The translations under genes and the position numbers were made by a program. Positions 27,276 through 37,077 of a stretch of DNA of 64,000 bases are shown in pieces (the stretch's first letter is position 1; each line of letters starts with the position of its first letter). The notes below the pieces were generated by a model. It was not told the DNA's origin, did no database searches, and saw nothing but the letters and a program-made list of their open reading frames with translations. This DNA comes from Pseudomonadota bacterium (GTDB taxonomy: Bacteria > Pseudomonadota > Gammaproteobacteria > Burkholderiales > Sulfuriferulaceae), in assembly GCA_021801025.1 (NCBI GenBank), contig JAJYYK010000005.1, positions 123,214 to 187,213 on the forward strand, given 5' to 3'.

Positions 27276-28489
27276 CCATATCGAAACCGGTACACCGACT
27301 CACCCTCACGCTGCTTTTGGCGGGTTTGGCCACGCTGGGGCCATTTTCCATCGACACCTACCTCCCCTCTTTTCCCAGTATTGAAACCAGCCTGCATGCC
27401 AGCGCATGGCAACTGCAGCAAACTTTGAGTGTCTATTTGCTCGGGTTTGCCATCATGATGCTGTTTCATGGTTCTTTGTCGGATGCTTATGGCCGCCGTC
27501 CGGTGATTTTAATCTCGCTTATTGCCTTTGCACTGACCTCGCTGGGTGCAATCTGGGTAAATGACATTCAAACGCTCATCCTGCTGAGAGGAATACAAGG
27601 CCTTTCTGCTGGTGCAGGCATGATCGTCGGCCGCGCCATTGTCCGTGATGTCTACCAGGGCGCCGACGCGCAATTGCTGATGTCGCGCATCACCATGATG
27701 TTTGCGCTTTCACCTGCCATTGCCCCCATTATCGGCGGCTGGCTGCATGATCTTTTTGGTTGGCATTCAGTATTTCTATTTATGACCGCGCTGGCTATAT
27801 TGTTATTTATCCTGTGTTACCGCTATTTGCCGGAAACCCATGCCAGACACCGACGCAATCATTTTTCACTGCGACCGCTGACGCGCAATTACCATGAAGT
27901 CGCCAGTCACCCGCATTTTTTATTGCTGGCCGCAACTGTAGCCTGTCATTTTGCCGGATTTTTTCTGTATATTGCTTCTGCCCCGCACTTCGTCATCGAC
28001 ACGCTACACCTGCGTTCAAATCAATTCGCATATTTATTCATGCCTGCAATTTCCGGTGTGATGTTAGGTGCCTTTCTTTCTGGTCGCCTGGCCGGGCGCA
28101 TTTCAGCTGATGGAACTGTACGCATCGCCTATTTTTTATTATTTACTGCAGTGAGCGTCAACCTCCTCTACAACAGCTTGTTTGTTCCCATCTGGCCTTG
28201 GGCAGTATTACCACTGACCCTTTACAGCACAGGCATGTCTTTAGCGATGCCCAGCATTACTTTGTTGGCACTGGATTTATTTCCGCAGCATCGCGGCTTG
28301 GTATCTTCCATGCAAGGCTTCGTTCAAACTCTGCTAAATGCGATCGTTGCGGGTGTCATTTCTCCATTACTGTCCGGTACCCCGCTTTATTTGTCTCTTG
28401 GTATGGGTACTTTTCTACTCAGTGGATACGCTTTTTGGCATCGATATGTCCGGCTGATGAGAAAATGTGCCAAACAACAGACATGTTGA
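27272..28489 (+). CDS. Bcr/CflA family multidrug efflux MFS transporter
   Basis: 405 residues if the TTG at 27272 is used, giving MTISKPVHRLTLTLLLAGLA. Twelve transmembrane segments are expected, with the Bcr/CflA N-terminal signature PFSIDTYLPSFPSI after the first segment, SDAYGRRPVILISL (cytoplasmic loop 2-3 motif A), and LLRGIQGLSAGAGMIVGRAIVRD. It belongs to the drug/H+ antiporter group; substrates may include bicyclomycin or chloramphenicol-like compounds. The start is uncertain: a GTG at 27245 and an ATT further upstream are the alternatives, all inside DUF2288. Confidence 0.88.
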   Translation: MTISKPVHRLTLTLLLAGLATLGPFSIDTYLPSFPSIETSLHASAWQLQQTLSVYLLGFAIMMLFHGSLSDAYGRRPVILISLIAFALTSLGAIWVNDIQTLILLRGIQGLSAGAGMIVGRAIVRDVYQGADAQLLMSRITMMFALSPAIAPIIGGWLHDLFGWHSVFLFMTALAILLFILCYRYLPETHARHRRNHFSLRPLTRNYHEVASHPHFLLLAATVACHFAGFFLYIASAPHFVIDTLHLRSNQFAYLFMPAISGVMLGAFLSGRLAGRISADGTVRIAYFLLFTAVSVNLLYNSLFVPIWPWAVLPLTLYSTGMSLAMPSITLLALDLFPQHRGLVSSMQGFVQTLLNAIVAGVISPLLSGTPLYLSLGMGTFLLSGYAFWHRYVRLMRKCAKQQTC

Positions 28490-28582
28490 CTATTTGACAG
28501 CCGATACAAGGCTGATACAATTCAGGACAGTTATTATGCTACATTTTTAAAATGTGTTCCCTTACATCAACATCCACTCACG

Positions 28583-28795
28583 ATGAGTCATTTCATCCAC
28601 AAGCCCATGAAAACTTTACACACAATCGGCGTGATCACTACCTGGATCAGCATTATCGTATGTACCCTCGGCATTATATTGGGCCTATGGCATCTGGTTG
28701 TGTATCACGAAACCAACGATTGGTGGACAGCTGTACCTGCCAGTTTTTTGGGATTACTCTCGGGAGTTGTGCTTACCCTATTTTCAAAGCCATAA
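28583..28795 (+). CDS. Small membrane protein of unknown function
   Basis: A 70-codon frame with two hydrophobic segments: TIGVITTWISIIVCTLGIIL and PASFLGLLSGVVLTLF, joined by a short hydrophilic loop (WHLVVYHETNDWWTA). It could start at 28583 or at the ATG at 28607 (MKTLHTIG), which is closer to the first segment. No family is recognised and no clear ribosome site is seen. It sits just before the tRNA-Glu promoter. I regard it as plausible but unproven. Confidence 0.4.
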   Translation: MSHFIHKPMKTLHTIGVITTWISIIVCTLGIILGLWHLVVYHETNDWWTAVPASFLGLLSGVVLTLFSKP

Positions 28796-28809
28796 TTCCC
28801 TGCTATAAT
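28781..28809 (+). promoter_or_regulatory. Promoter of the tRNA-Glu/tRNA-Asp pair
   Basis: A perfect TATAAT at 28804-28809 is preceded by TTTTCA at 28781-28786 with 17 bases between. The -35 is poor but the -10 is consensus, and the site is 84 bases ahead of tRNA-Glu. Confidence 0.5.
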
Positions 28810-28892
28810 GCGCAGCTTATGTGATTGCACTGCCAAAACTGATGCAGAGAGAATTCATCATTCTTACTCATCAAACAGCCTGTAATTTCAAA

Positions 28893-28968
28893 GTCCCCAT
28901 CGTCTAGAGGCCTAGGACACCGCCCTTTCACGGCGATAACACGAGTTCGAATCTCGTTGGGGACGCCA
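28893..28968 (+). tRNA. tRNA-Glu (anticodon TTC)
   Basis: A 76-base cloverleaf with acceptor pair GTCCCC/GGGGAC, the D-arm around TCTAGAGGCCTAGGA, anticodon loop CTTTCAC (anticodon TTC), T-arm GAGTTCGAATCTC, and an encoded CCA end at 28966-28968. Confidence 0.96.
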
Positions 28969-29011
28969 AAAACTGAGTCATCAGTCCAACGCGTTTTAAT
29001 ACGCCCTATCA

Positions 29012-29088
29012 GGAGTGGTAGTTCAGTTGGTTAGAATACCGGCCTGTCACGCCGGGGGTCGCGGGTTCGAGTCCCGTCCACTCCGCCA
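29012..29088 (+). tRNA. tRNA-Asp (anticodon GTC)
   Basis: A 77-base cloverleaf with acceptor GGAGTGG/CCACTCC, anticodon loop CTGTCAC (anticodon GTC), T-arm CGGGTTCGAGTCCCG, discriminator G and encoded CCA. It is identical base for base to the minus-strand copy at 42252-42328. Confidence 0.97.
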
Positions 29089-29218
29089 ATATGTTTGTCA
29101 TGTACAGCGCAAGCTGTTCTGTTAGAATCGTTTCCTTTAAACCTGCCCACGTTCCTTCTTTACAGAATTGGAATTCGATGGAGCACGTACTTAATTTTCT
29201 GGTAAAAAGATAACATCC

Positions 29219-30439
29219 ATGACGCCTCCGCCTCTCTCTGCTTCCCCGGTCAAGCAACCTGTTTACGCCATTTTGGGCGCCATCAGCATTTCCCACTTTC
29301 TGAACGACATCATGCAGTCGTTGCTGCTCGCCCTTTATCCTTTGTTTAAAGGAGAATTCGCGTTAAGTTTTGTACAAGTCGGACTAATCACCCTGTGCTT
29401 TCAACTCACCGCCTCCATATTGCAACCTGTCGTCGGCCTTATTACTGACCGCCGCGCCATGCCGTGGTCATTGGCAGCAGGCATGGTCTGCACCTTTACC
29501 GGCTTAATGGTGCTGTCCCAGGCCAGCAGCTTCCACCATGTCTTATTGGCGGCAGCACTGGTGGGTTTGGGTTCCTCCATTTTCCATCCTGAATCTTCCC
29601 GCGTAGCCCGCATGGCTTCCGGTGGTCAGCACGGTTGGGCACAATCTATTTTTCAGGTGGGCGGCAATGCCGGTGCGGCTGCCGGCCCGTTACTGGCTGC
29701 CTGGTTCGTGCTACCCCATGGGCAACACAGCATTGCCTGGGTTGCTCTGGCCGCACTTGTCGGCTTGGTGATCGTGTCATATGTCGGTCGCTGGATGCGC
29801 CATCAACACCGAAAAGCACGCGCCAATCAATCGCTAAAGCTGCCTGAAAGTATTTCACGTCGCCAACTCATGACCTTGGGGTTGCTGCTCACACTGATGT
29901 TTTCCAAATTTTTTTATTTATCCAGCCTCAATAGCTATTTGATGTTTTTCCTGCAACATCAATTTCATATCACCACACTGGTAGCACAGTACCACTTGTT
30001 CGCATTTTTGGCTGCCGTCGCAACGGGAACTTTATTGGGTGGCGCAATCGGTGATCGCATTGGCCGCCGCCGCGTCATCTGGATATCGATCTTGGGCATT
30101 GCACCTTTCACCCTGGCATTACCCTATGCCAGCCTGCAAGGTTCGTTATTTTTAAGTATGATCATTGGTTTCATGCTTGCTTCAGCGTTTCCCGCCATGG
30201 TGGTCTATGCACAAGAGCTGTTTCCAGGCCGAGTAGGCGCTATCTCAGGTTTGTTTTTCGGTTTGGCATTTGGGCTTGCTGGTATCGGCGCGGCATTACT
30301 CGGAAAAGTCGCCGATACCTATGGTATCGTAACGCTGTATCAGCTTTGCTCATACTTGCCACTACTGGGTATCGTTGCATTGAAACTACCCGAATTACGC
30401 CCCGTAAAATCAGGGGGTGATAACGTGATGGTCAAATAA
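29219..30439 (+). CDS. fsr: Fosmidomycin-resistance-like MFS transporter (Fsr family)
   Basis: A 406-residue 12-segment transporter. The N-terminus has ISHFLNDIMQSLLLALYPLF, matching Fsr-like transporters; LVGLGSSIFHPESSRVARMA is the conserved loop with the HPE motif; SIFQVGGNAGAAAGPLLAAW follows. MFS motif A appears around GDRIGRRRVIWISI. Overexpressed Fsr gives fosmidomycin resistance in E. coli; its natural substrate is not known. It lies between tRNA-Asp and relA, apparently independent of both. Confidence 0.85.
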   Translation: MTPPPLSASPVKQPVYAILGAISISHFLNDIMQSLLLALYPLFKGEFALSFVQVGLITLCFQLTASILQPVVGLITDRRAMPWSLAAGMVCTFTGLMVLSQASSFHHVLLAAALVGLGSSIFHPESSRVARMASGGQHGWAQSIFQVGGNAGAAAGPLLAAWFVLPHGQHSIAWVALAALVGLVIVSYVGRWMRHQHRKARANQSLKLPESISRRQLMTLGLLLTLMFSKFFYLSSLNSYLMFFLQHQFHITTLVAQYHLFAFLAAVATGTLLGGAIGDRIGRRRVIWISILGIAPFTLALPYASLQGSLFLSMIIGFMLASAFPAMVVYAQELFPGRVGAISGLFFGLAFGLAGIGAALLGKVADTYGIVTLYQLCSYLPLLGIVALKLPELRPVKSGGDNVMVK

Positions 30440-30457
30440 GCCACAACAGGTGCCCAT

Positions 30458-32605
30458 ATGGTCACGCGACAAACAGATGCCAAAAATTTAATACAACAAA
30501 TACCGCTTTTAACGGCAAACACAGATGCGGCAGGATCGGAGCTGATTGCCCGTGTAGCGCAATGGCGCTATGCCCATTCCAGTGAAACGGCTTGGACAGA
30601 TGCTTTGGGCACAGCACTATTAGTGGCCCACTTGCAGATGGATGCTTACAGTGTGGCGGCAGCCCTGTTATCAGGTGCTGATATCATGAGTGCGCCGGTA
30701 GATGAGGCAGTACGGCCTTTGATTCTGGGTGTTAGCCAACTTGAAAACATTGGTCAATTGCTGGGCAACGCAGACAAATTGCGACGCGATGGACATGACC
30801 AGGTAGAAAATCTGCGCCAGATGCTGTTAGCCATGGTCACTGACATTCGGGTGGTATTAATCAAGTTGGCCGAGCGTTTACAAAGTTTGCGTACCGTCAT
30901 GCAAAGGAATGATCAGGCGGCGCAGCAGCGCTTGGCCTATGAGGTGCAAGATTTGTTTGCACCACTGGCCAATCGTTTGGGTGTGTGGCAAATCAAATGG
31001 GAAATGGAGGATTTGGCCTATCGCATTCTGGAACCGGAGAATTATCGGCGTATTGCCCGCCTTCTGGACGAAAAACGTTTGGATCGCGAAAGTTATATCA
31101 ATGAGGTAGTGACGCGCTTACGGTCCGAGTTATCACGAGAAGGCATTGCGGCGGAAGTGACAGGACGCCCCAAACACATCGTCAGCATTATCAATAAAAT
31201 GAACCGCAAGCATTTGAGCTTCGAGGAACTGTATGATATTCGGGCGGTACGGATTCTGGTCCCCGAATTGAAAGATTGCTACACAGCGCTGGGTTTGGTG
31301 CATCATTTATGGCAACCGATTGTGGGTGAGTTTGATGATTACATCGCTCATCCCAAGCCTAACGATTACCGTTCACTGCATACAGGCGTGATCGGCCCGG
31401 AAAACAAAGCACTGGAAGTACAAATTCGTACTTTTGCCATGCATCAACATGCTGAGCTCGGTGTGGCAGCACACTGGCGCTATAAGGAAGGTGGTGGCAA
31501 AACTGACACCATGATCGACCAGATGGCATGGTTGCGGCAAATTTTGCGCTGGAAAGAGAAAAACGTCGACAATCAGGCTCTGGCAGACCTGTTCAGAAAC
31601 GAATTGTTTCAGGATCGCATTTATGTGTTGACGCCCCAGGGACACGTCATTGATCTCGAATCCGGTGCCAGTCCAGTCGACTTTGCTTATCATGTACACA
31701 CGGATCTGGGACACCGTTGCCGCGGTGCTCGGGTCGATGGTGTCATCGTACCACTCAATACGCCACTGAAAAACGGTCAGCGGGTGGAAATTCTCACCGT
31801 CAAACAGGGCGCACCGAGTCGCGATTGGCTCAATCCGGCGCTGGGTTATCTGGTGACAGCGCGTGCGCGTGCCAAAGTGCGACATTGGTTTCGTACCGAA
31901 CACTTTGCTGAACATGTTGACGTGGGACGTGAAGTGCTGGAACGCGAATTGAGGCGTTTGCGCGCCCATGACATCAATATCGACAAACTGGCTGGGAAAT
32001 TGGGGCATGCGCGCGGGGAGGAATTTTTTGCTGCACTGGGGCGTAACGACATTGGCATCCATGCACTGGCGACAGCCATCGAGTCATTGTCCGCGCAAGC
32101 GCTTCCTGTCAATCCTCCGCCAATGCGTACACGTGCGGCAACATTGCTGGATGCACAATCAGTATGGATAGAAGGTGTCAGTGGTTTACCAGTCACATTC
32201 GCAAAATGTTGTCATCCCGCTCCTCCGTCCAACATTGTGGCCTATATCACGCAAGCGCGTGGGGTGACGGTGCATCGGCGCAACTGCCCGAGCATCTTGC
32301 GGCTTGATGTTTCACGACAAGATCGATTGTTGGCGGCATCCTGGAGCGACAGCGCGCAGAAAAACCTGGTCAAACTCCGTGTAGAGGCATTTGATCGGCA
32401 AGGCCTGTTACGTGATGTGTCCGCGTTACTGACCAAAGAAAAGGTATCTGTACTCAACGTCAATATTGAATCGCGGGCAGATATGGCGATCATGCACTTT
32501 CAAGTGCATGCACAATCAACGGTAGATCGCGCCCTCGCGCGTATTCGTCACTTACCGCATGTAGTGCTGGCGGAGCGCGTGGATTATCCTGAAAATGACA
32601 GTTGA
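30458..32605 (+). CDS. relA: (p)ppGpp synthetase RelA
   Basis: 715 residues. The N-terminal HD domain is degenerate: instead of HD...ED hydrolase residues there are AALLSGADIMSAPVDEAVRP-type sequences, so hydrolase activity is likely lost and this is the synthetase-only RelA. The synthetase domain has KPNDYRSLHTGVIGPENKAL and VQIRTFAMHQHAELGVAAHW. A TGS domain (YVLTPQGHVIDLESGASPVD), an intermediate helical region, the zinc-finger region (CCHPAPPSNIV), and a C-terminal ACT domain follow. It makes the stringent alarmone at stalled ribosomes. No spoT is in the window. Confidence 0.95.
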   Translation: MVTRQTDAKNLIQQIPLLTANTDAAGSELIARVAQWRYAHSSETAWTDALGTALLVAHLQMDAYSVAAALLSGADIMSAPVDEAVRPLILGVSQLENIGQLLGNADKLRRDGHDQVENLRQMLLAMVTDIRVVLIKLAERLQSLRTVMQRNDQAAQQRLAYEVQDLFAPLANRLGVWQIKWEMEDLAYRILEPENYRRIARLLDEKRLDRESYINEVVTRLRSELSREGIAAEVTGRPKHIVSIINKMNRKHLSFEELYDIRAVRILVPELKDCYTALGLVHHLWQPIVGEFDDYIAHPKPNDYRSLHTGVIGPENKALEVQIRTFAMHQHAELGVAAHWRYKEGGGKTDTMIDQMAWLRQILRWKEKNVDNQALADLFRNELFQDRIYVLTPQGHVIDLESGASPVDFAYHVHTDLGHRCRGARVDGVIVPLNTPLKNGQRVEILTVKQGAPSRDWLNPALGYLVTARARAKVRHWFRTEHFAEHVDVGREVLERELRRLRAHDINIDKLAGKLGHARGEEFFAALGRNDIGIHALATAIESLSAQALPVNPPPMRTRAATLLDAQSVWIEGVSGLPVTFAKCCHPAPPSNIVAYITQARGVTVHRRNCPSILRLDVSRQDRLLAASWSDSAQKNLVKLRVEAFDRQGLLRDVSALLTKEKVSVLNVNIESRADMAIMHFQVHAQSTVDRALARIRHLPHVVLAERVDYPENDS

Positions 32606-32693
32606 CCACTGTTTTCAAAATTCCACGCCTCACACGACGTATCCAACCACCGTTTCCGGTACTGTTTTAATGAAGTCCCCAATAGAAACGGAT

Positions 32694-34688
32694 TCAGGTC
32701 GCCACCGGATCAATCGGGAAATAACATGCGACTTGTCTGCCATCCTGCAAAGTGCGTAGCGCGGGATAAGTCACCTGACATATAGCTTCGGCACGCGGAC
32801 AGCGCGGATGAAAATGACAGCCTATTGGCGGATGACTGGCTGAGGCCGGTTCGCCGCGCAAGCTAACGAGCGTATGGGTGGTGAGTGTGGGCACGGCTTG
32901 TAGCAAAGCCTGGCTGTATGGATGCGCTGGGGTGTCTGCAATGGCTGCGCTATCACCCTGCTCCACAATACGCCCCAGATACATCACCGCCATACGCTGT
33001 GCCAAATGACGCGCCAGCGGCAGGTTGTGAGTGATAAATAACAAACTCAGCCCCATACTGGTTTGTAACTCACGCAACAAATTGACAATCTGCGCTTGCA
33101 CCGACACATCCAGCGCACTGGTGGGTTCATCACACACCAGCAAACGGGGTTGTACTGCCAAAGCCCGTGCAATGGCAATACGCTGGCGTTGACCACCGGA
33201 AAACTCATGGGGATAACGATTTAAAGCCTGCTTTGACATGCCCACTTGCGTCATGAGCTGTTCAAGTAATATTTGACGGCGCGTCGCATCAGGCTCTACA
33301 CCAAGTGCTACCATACCTTCTTCCAGCAGGGCATGAATTCGCATACGCGGATTGAGCGAAGCAAACGGATCCTGAAATACCATTTGTATGGCTGCGCGCT
33401 GCACCTGTAACAGACGACGCGAATGGCCGCCCAAGGCCACACCATCCAGTTCGATGTACCCAGCCGTCAAGGGTTGTAGTTGCACAAGAGATTTACCCAA
33501 GGTCGTTTTGCCACAACCGGATTCACCGACCAGTGCTAAAGTTTCTCCTGGAAACAAATCCAGACTTACGCCGTCCACGGCTTTCAATTGCCGTCGTTTG
33601 CCAAAAAAAGTGCTCGGCCTCAGGTCGAAATACACCTGCGCATCGCGCACCTTCAGCAATGCCTGCCTGTCATGCACACGCAGGATCGGTTGAGCGCTGC
33701 GAGACGAAACCAACGCAGGTCCTGGTTTTATTTGAAAGGGGGATGACACCCCATGACAACGCACCTGATGCCCATTGCCCAGATCCTGCCACGCAGGTAT
33801 CGCGTTGCGGCATATCGCCTGTGTCTCATCACAACGGTCAGCAAATCGACATCCTTCAAACACCTTGTCCAGGGCCGGAACACTGCCTGCAATCGCTTGC
33901 AAAACCTGATCAGGCTGAGAGGGTAAAGCAGCAAACAGTTTCTGGCTATAGGGATGTTGCGCCTGTTTAAAAAATACCTCGCGTGGCGCCATCTCCACCA
34001 ATTCACCTGCATACATCACGCCCACCTGATCGGCCATATACGCCGCCACCGCCAAATCATGGGTAATCAACAGCATCCCCATTCCGCGCTCGCGTTGCAC
34101 CTTGCGCAACAATTCGAGCACTTGTGCTTGCACGGTCACATCCAGCGCCGTGGTCGGCTCGTCCGCAATCAATAAAGCCGGGTTTCCGGCAAGGCTGATA
34201 GCAATCATCACCCGTTGTTTCATGCCCCCAGAAATTTGAAATGGATAATCATGCAGGCGTTGTGCTGCATCGGCAATGCCGACTGACTGCAATAAATCAG
34301 CCGCCGCTTCGTGCAAGGCTCGTCCATGTAACCTTTGGTGCAAAGACAGGCTTTCTTTAATCTGCTCCCCCAGCGTCAATACCGGATTCAGGCTGGTCAT
34401 GGGTTCCTGAAAAATCATGCCGACCATCCCGCCACGCACCGGGCGCATGGCTGATTCGGGTAACCCCAATAAATCTTGCCCGTGCAAACGGATATCCCCG
34501 GCCTGATAGTGTGCCGATTCGGGCAACAAACGCATGATGGACAGGGCAGTCATTGATTTACCGGAACCCGACTCACCCAGCAAAACGAACGTCTGACGGG
34601 GCGCAATCGCAAAGCTGATCCCATCTACCACACGAGCCTTGCCAATTGTGATGCGCAAGTTACTGACCTGCAATAAACTTTCGCTCAT
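32694..34688 (-). CDS. Fused double ATP-binding subunit of peptide ABC importer (YejF-like)
   Basis: 664 residues with two complete ABC cassettes. The first has Walker A GESGSGKS, signature SGGMKQRV and Walker B LLIADEPTTALD; the second has Walker A GESGCGKT, signature SGGQRQRI and Walker B LLVCDEPTSALD. Both have the C-terminal Cys-rich segment of oligopeptide importers (CRFADRCDETQAIC, CHFHPRCPRAEAIC). It powers uptake of peptides (microcin C in E. coli YejF). Its start overlaps the upstream permease stop by 4 bases. It is last in a four-gene operon. Confidence 0.93.
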   Translation of the reverse strand: MSESLLQVSNLRITIGKARVVDGISFAIAPRQTFVLLGESGSGKSMTALSIMRLLPESAHYQAGDIRLHGQDLLGLPESAMRPVRGGMVGMIFQEPMTSLNPVLTLGEQIKESLSLHQRLHGRALHEAAADLLQSVGIADAAQRLHDYPFQISGGMKQRVMIAISLAGNPALLIADEPTTALDVTVQAQVLELLRKVQRERGMGMLLITHDLAVAAYMADQVGVMYAGELVEMAPREVFFKQAQHPYSQKLFAALPSQPDQVLQAIAGSVPALDKVFEGCRFADRCDETQAICRNAIPAWQDLGNGHQVRCHGVSSPFQIKPGPALVSSRSAQPILRVHDRQALLKVRDAQVYFDLRPSTFFGKRRQLKAVDGVSLDLFPGETLALVGESGCGKTTLGKSLVQLQPLTAGYIELDGVALGGHSRRLLQVQRAAIQMVFQDPFASLNPRMRIHALLEEGMVALGVEPDATRRQILLEQLMTQVGMSKQALNRYPHEFSGGQRQRIAIARALAVQPRLLVCDEPTSALDVSVQAQIVNLLRELQTSMGLSLLFITHNLPLARHLAQRMAVMYLGRIVEQGDSAAIADTPAHPYSQALLQAVPTLTTHTLVSLRGEPASASHPPIGCHFHPRCPRAEAICQVTYPALRTLQDGRQVACYFPIDPVAT

Positions 34689-36100
34689 CGCCGCTGCCCC
34701 AGGGGGTCAAACGCTTCACGCACACTGTCCGCAAACAGATTGGCCGACAACACCAGTACAAACATCCAGCCGAACGCCGAAGCCAATGGCCACCATACCA
34801 CAGGTTCACGCGACAGTTCCAGGCGTGCGGCATTGATCATGTTGCCCCAACTGGCCATGGCCGGATCTACCCCCACACCCAGATAAGACAACACGGCTTC
34901 AGCCAGCACAAAACCCGAGAAATCCATCACCATGCTGATCAAAATCAAATGCAGCAAATTGGGCAACACGTGGCGTCCCATGATGCGCCAGTCGGACACA
35001 CCCAATGTGCGTGCCGCAGATACATAATCCTGCTCACGCAATTTGAGCGTTTCGCCTCGCAATACACGGCACAAGCCGGTCCAACTGGTCACACCGAGTA
35101 TCAGACACAGAAACAATAAACGAAAATCTGCTCGTGACGCCGCCGAATCGAACAACGCTGGGTGCGTTTCAATAAACCCTTGCATCAACAGCACCGCAGC
35201 CACAATCAACAACACACCCGGAATCGAATTGAGGGTGGTATAAATGTACTGAATTGCATCATCCACCCAGCCGCCGAAATATCCTGCTGCGATGCCTAAA
35301 CCCACCGCCAGGGGTAAAGTCACCAAGGTGGTCAGGGTACCCATCATTAAACCTGTGCGCACGCCTTTAATACTTTGATACAGCACATCCTGACCAATTT
35401 TGTCGGTGCCCAGAACGTGATACACCGTAGACCATTCGGCCATCATGGCGCCCAATACACACAAGACAGTCAACGTTGCCCACCCTGTGCGCCAAGGCAA
35501 CTGGTGCTTGCCTTGCCAGGCCGTGCGCAGCAAATCACGCAAAGACACCCCTCCACGGTGCGCCTGCCAGCCAGCGAACAGGAGCGTCATGGCCGCCGCA
35601 AGTAACACACCCATGAGTACTCCGCGCAAGCCAAGTCGCACTTTTTCTGGCCAATGTCTCCACGCGCCCTGCTCATCGCGCCCTAACCTCTGCGCTTGAT
35701 AAAGCGTGAGTTCGGGATAGCCCAGTACCAGATGTCCGTCTGGCAGGGTCGTGGGCATTTTGACAAACAGGTGTTTCGCCAGGGGTGCCGAATAACTTTG
35801 TTCCTGGTAGGCACTCAAACGGGCAATCAGCACATCGAGCACGCTATTGACTTCAACACTGTATTGCACTGACATACCTGCCTGAGCAGGCAAACGCAAA
35901 CGAAAGTGTAAGGAATCGAGTAAACCAATACCGACATAACACAGCAAAATCAGACCAGCCGCCATGGCGACAGGTTGTCGCCACAAAGACTGCCAACCCG
36001 CACGAATATTATCAGCACCGCGCCAAAACAGCAGCCCCACCGCACCAACAGTCAACCAGATCAGGCCATCCGCCCATAAGACAACTGGCTGCCATCCCAT
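34685..36100 (-). CDS. Peptide ABC importer permease (YejE-like, with N-terminal extension)
   Basis: 471 residues, longer than the roughly 300-340 of typical DppC/YejE proteins. The extra N-terminal part holds about three hydrophobic segments (LIWLTVGAVGLLFW, VAMAAGLILLCYVGIGLL, GVLMGVLLAAAMTLLFAGW) and an extracytoplasmic region of about 110 residues with a PTTLPDGHLVLGYP stretch. The binding-protein-dependent permease domain follows, with HVLGTDKIGQDVLYQSIKG and RTLGVSDWRIMGRHVLPNLL, which contains the EAA-loop contact to the ATPase. Operon with the other Yej-like genes; overlaps both neighbours. Confidence 0.9.
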   Translation of the reverse strand: MGWQPVVLWADGLIWLTVGAVGLLFWRGADNIRAGWQSLWRQPVAMAAGLILLCYVGIGLLDSLHFRLRLPAQAGMSVQYSVEVNSVLDVLIARLSAYQEQSYSAPLAKHLFVKMPTTLPDGHLVLGYPELTLYQAQRLGRDEQGAWRHWPEKVRLGLRGVLMGVLLAAAMTLLFAGWQAHRGGVSLRDLLRTAWQGKHQLPWRTGWATLTVLCVLGAMMAEWSTVYHVLGTDKIGQDVLYQSIKGVRTGLMMGTLTTLVTLPLAVGLGIAAGYFGGWVDDAIQYIYTTLNSIPGVLLIVAAVLLMQGFIETHPALFDSAASRADFRLLFLCLILGVTSWTGLCRVLRGETLKLREQDYVSAARTLGVSDWRIMGRHVLPNLLHLILISMVMDFSGFVLAEAVLSYLGVGVDPAMASWGNMINAARLELSREPVVWWPLASAFGWMFVLVLSANLFADSVREAFDPLGQRR

Positions 36101-37077
36101 CAGGAAAACCTCACTCTGGGATCAGCCCAAGTGTAAGCCAAATCTGTCAGCCACAGGCCAATCAGATACAAAACCGATCCAATAAACACCATGGCACGCA
36201 CCACAGCAAAATCCTGCGCCTGTATCGCATCGATCACGTACGAACCCAGACCTGGTATGCCAAAAAAAGATTCTGTCAGCAAACTGCCCATGAACAACAG
36301 CGGCAACACCGCCACAGCACCGGTTAAAATGGGAATCAGTCCATTTTGCAACACATGCCGAAACAGCACGCGCGATTCATTTAAACCTTTGGCACGCGCC
36401 GTGCGCACATAATCTTTGCCGATCTCTTCCAGAAAAATACTGCGGTACCAGCGCGTGCCATTCCCTACGCCCGCCATCACCGACACCACAATAGGCAACA
36501 ACACAAAATGCCAGCTGTCTGCACCCGGCACGAAACCGGAAATCGGAACCAGTCGCCACAGGTGCGCCACCCAATATTGACCCGCAATAATGTAAAACAG
36601 GCTGGACACCGACATCAGCACCACCGTTGCTATTATCCCAAACCGATCCAGCCAACTGGCACGCGCCCATACCAGCATCAGCGCCAACCCGATATTCACC
36701 CACAGGCCCAGCACAAAGGTGGGTAAAGCAATCGACAAACTGGGCCCGGCACGAGAACGCAAAGCTTCGCCAATATTGCGGCCATCGTCGGATTCACCAA
36801 AATCCAGCGCAAACATGCGAACAGACTGGTTAAAGAATAAAGTGTCGCGTAATGCACGCCAACCAGGTTCACGCGCATTGTAGAACAGGGGTTGGGCATA
36901 GTCATGCTGCACCTTCCACGCCTCAATCGCCGGCTGGGTAACGTGCTTGATACCCAAATGCATACGCGCCATGTCATCGGGGGTATTAACCATAAAAAAC
37001 AGACTGAAGGTCAACAGGTTCACACCCAATAAAATCGGCACGGCATAGGCCAAGCGCCGAATCAGATAAGTCATCAT
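36100..37077 (-). CDS. Peptide ABC importer permease (YejB-like)
   Basis: 325 residues. The N-terminal YLIRRLAYAVPILLGVNLLT is the usual first segment of DppB/YejB. The ATPase-contact loop is TARAKGLNESRVLFRHVLQN, and the C-terminal DAIQAQDFAVVRAMVF with LYLIGLWLTDLAYTWADPRV is characteristic. It forms the channel with the YejE-like subunit. The upstream binding-protein gene overlaps it by 4 bases and it overlaps the next permease by 1. Confidence 0.93.
   Translation of the reverse strand: MMTYLIRRLAYAVPILLGVNLLTFSLFFMVNTPDDMARMHLGIKHVTQPAIEAWKVQHDYAQPLFYNAREPGWRALRDTLFFNQSVRMFALDFGESDDGRNIGEALRSRAGPSLSIALPTFVLGLWVNIGLALMLVWARASWLDRFGIIATVVLMSVSSLFYIIAGQYWVAHLWRLVPISGFVPGADSWHFVLLPIVVSVMAGVGNGTRWYRSIFLEEIGKDYVRTARAKGLNESRVLFRHVLQNGLIPILTGAVAVLPLLFMGSLLTESFFGIPGLGSYVIDAIQAQDFAVVRAMVFIGSVLYLIGLWLTDLAYTWADPRVRFS

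Noticed and set aside
29009..29296. 95-codon frame ending AEWTGLEPATPGVTGRYSNQ, and the similar frame at 42122-42394
   Set aside because: Both are translations of tRNA-Asp and its flanks; such frames are often wrongly annotated as proteins.
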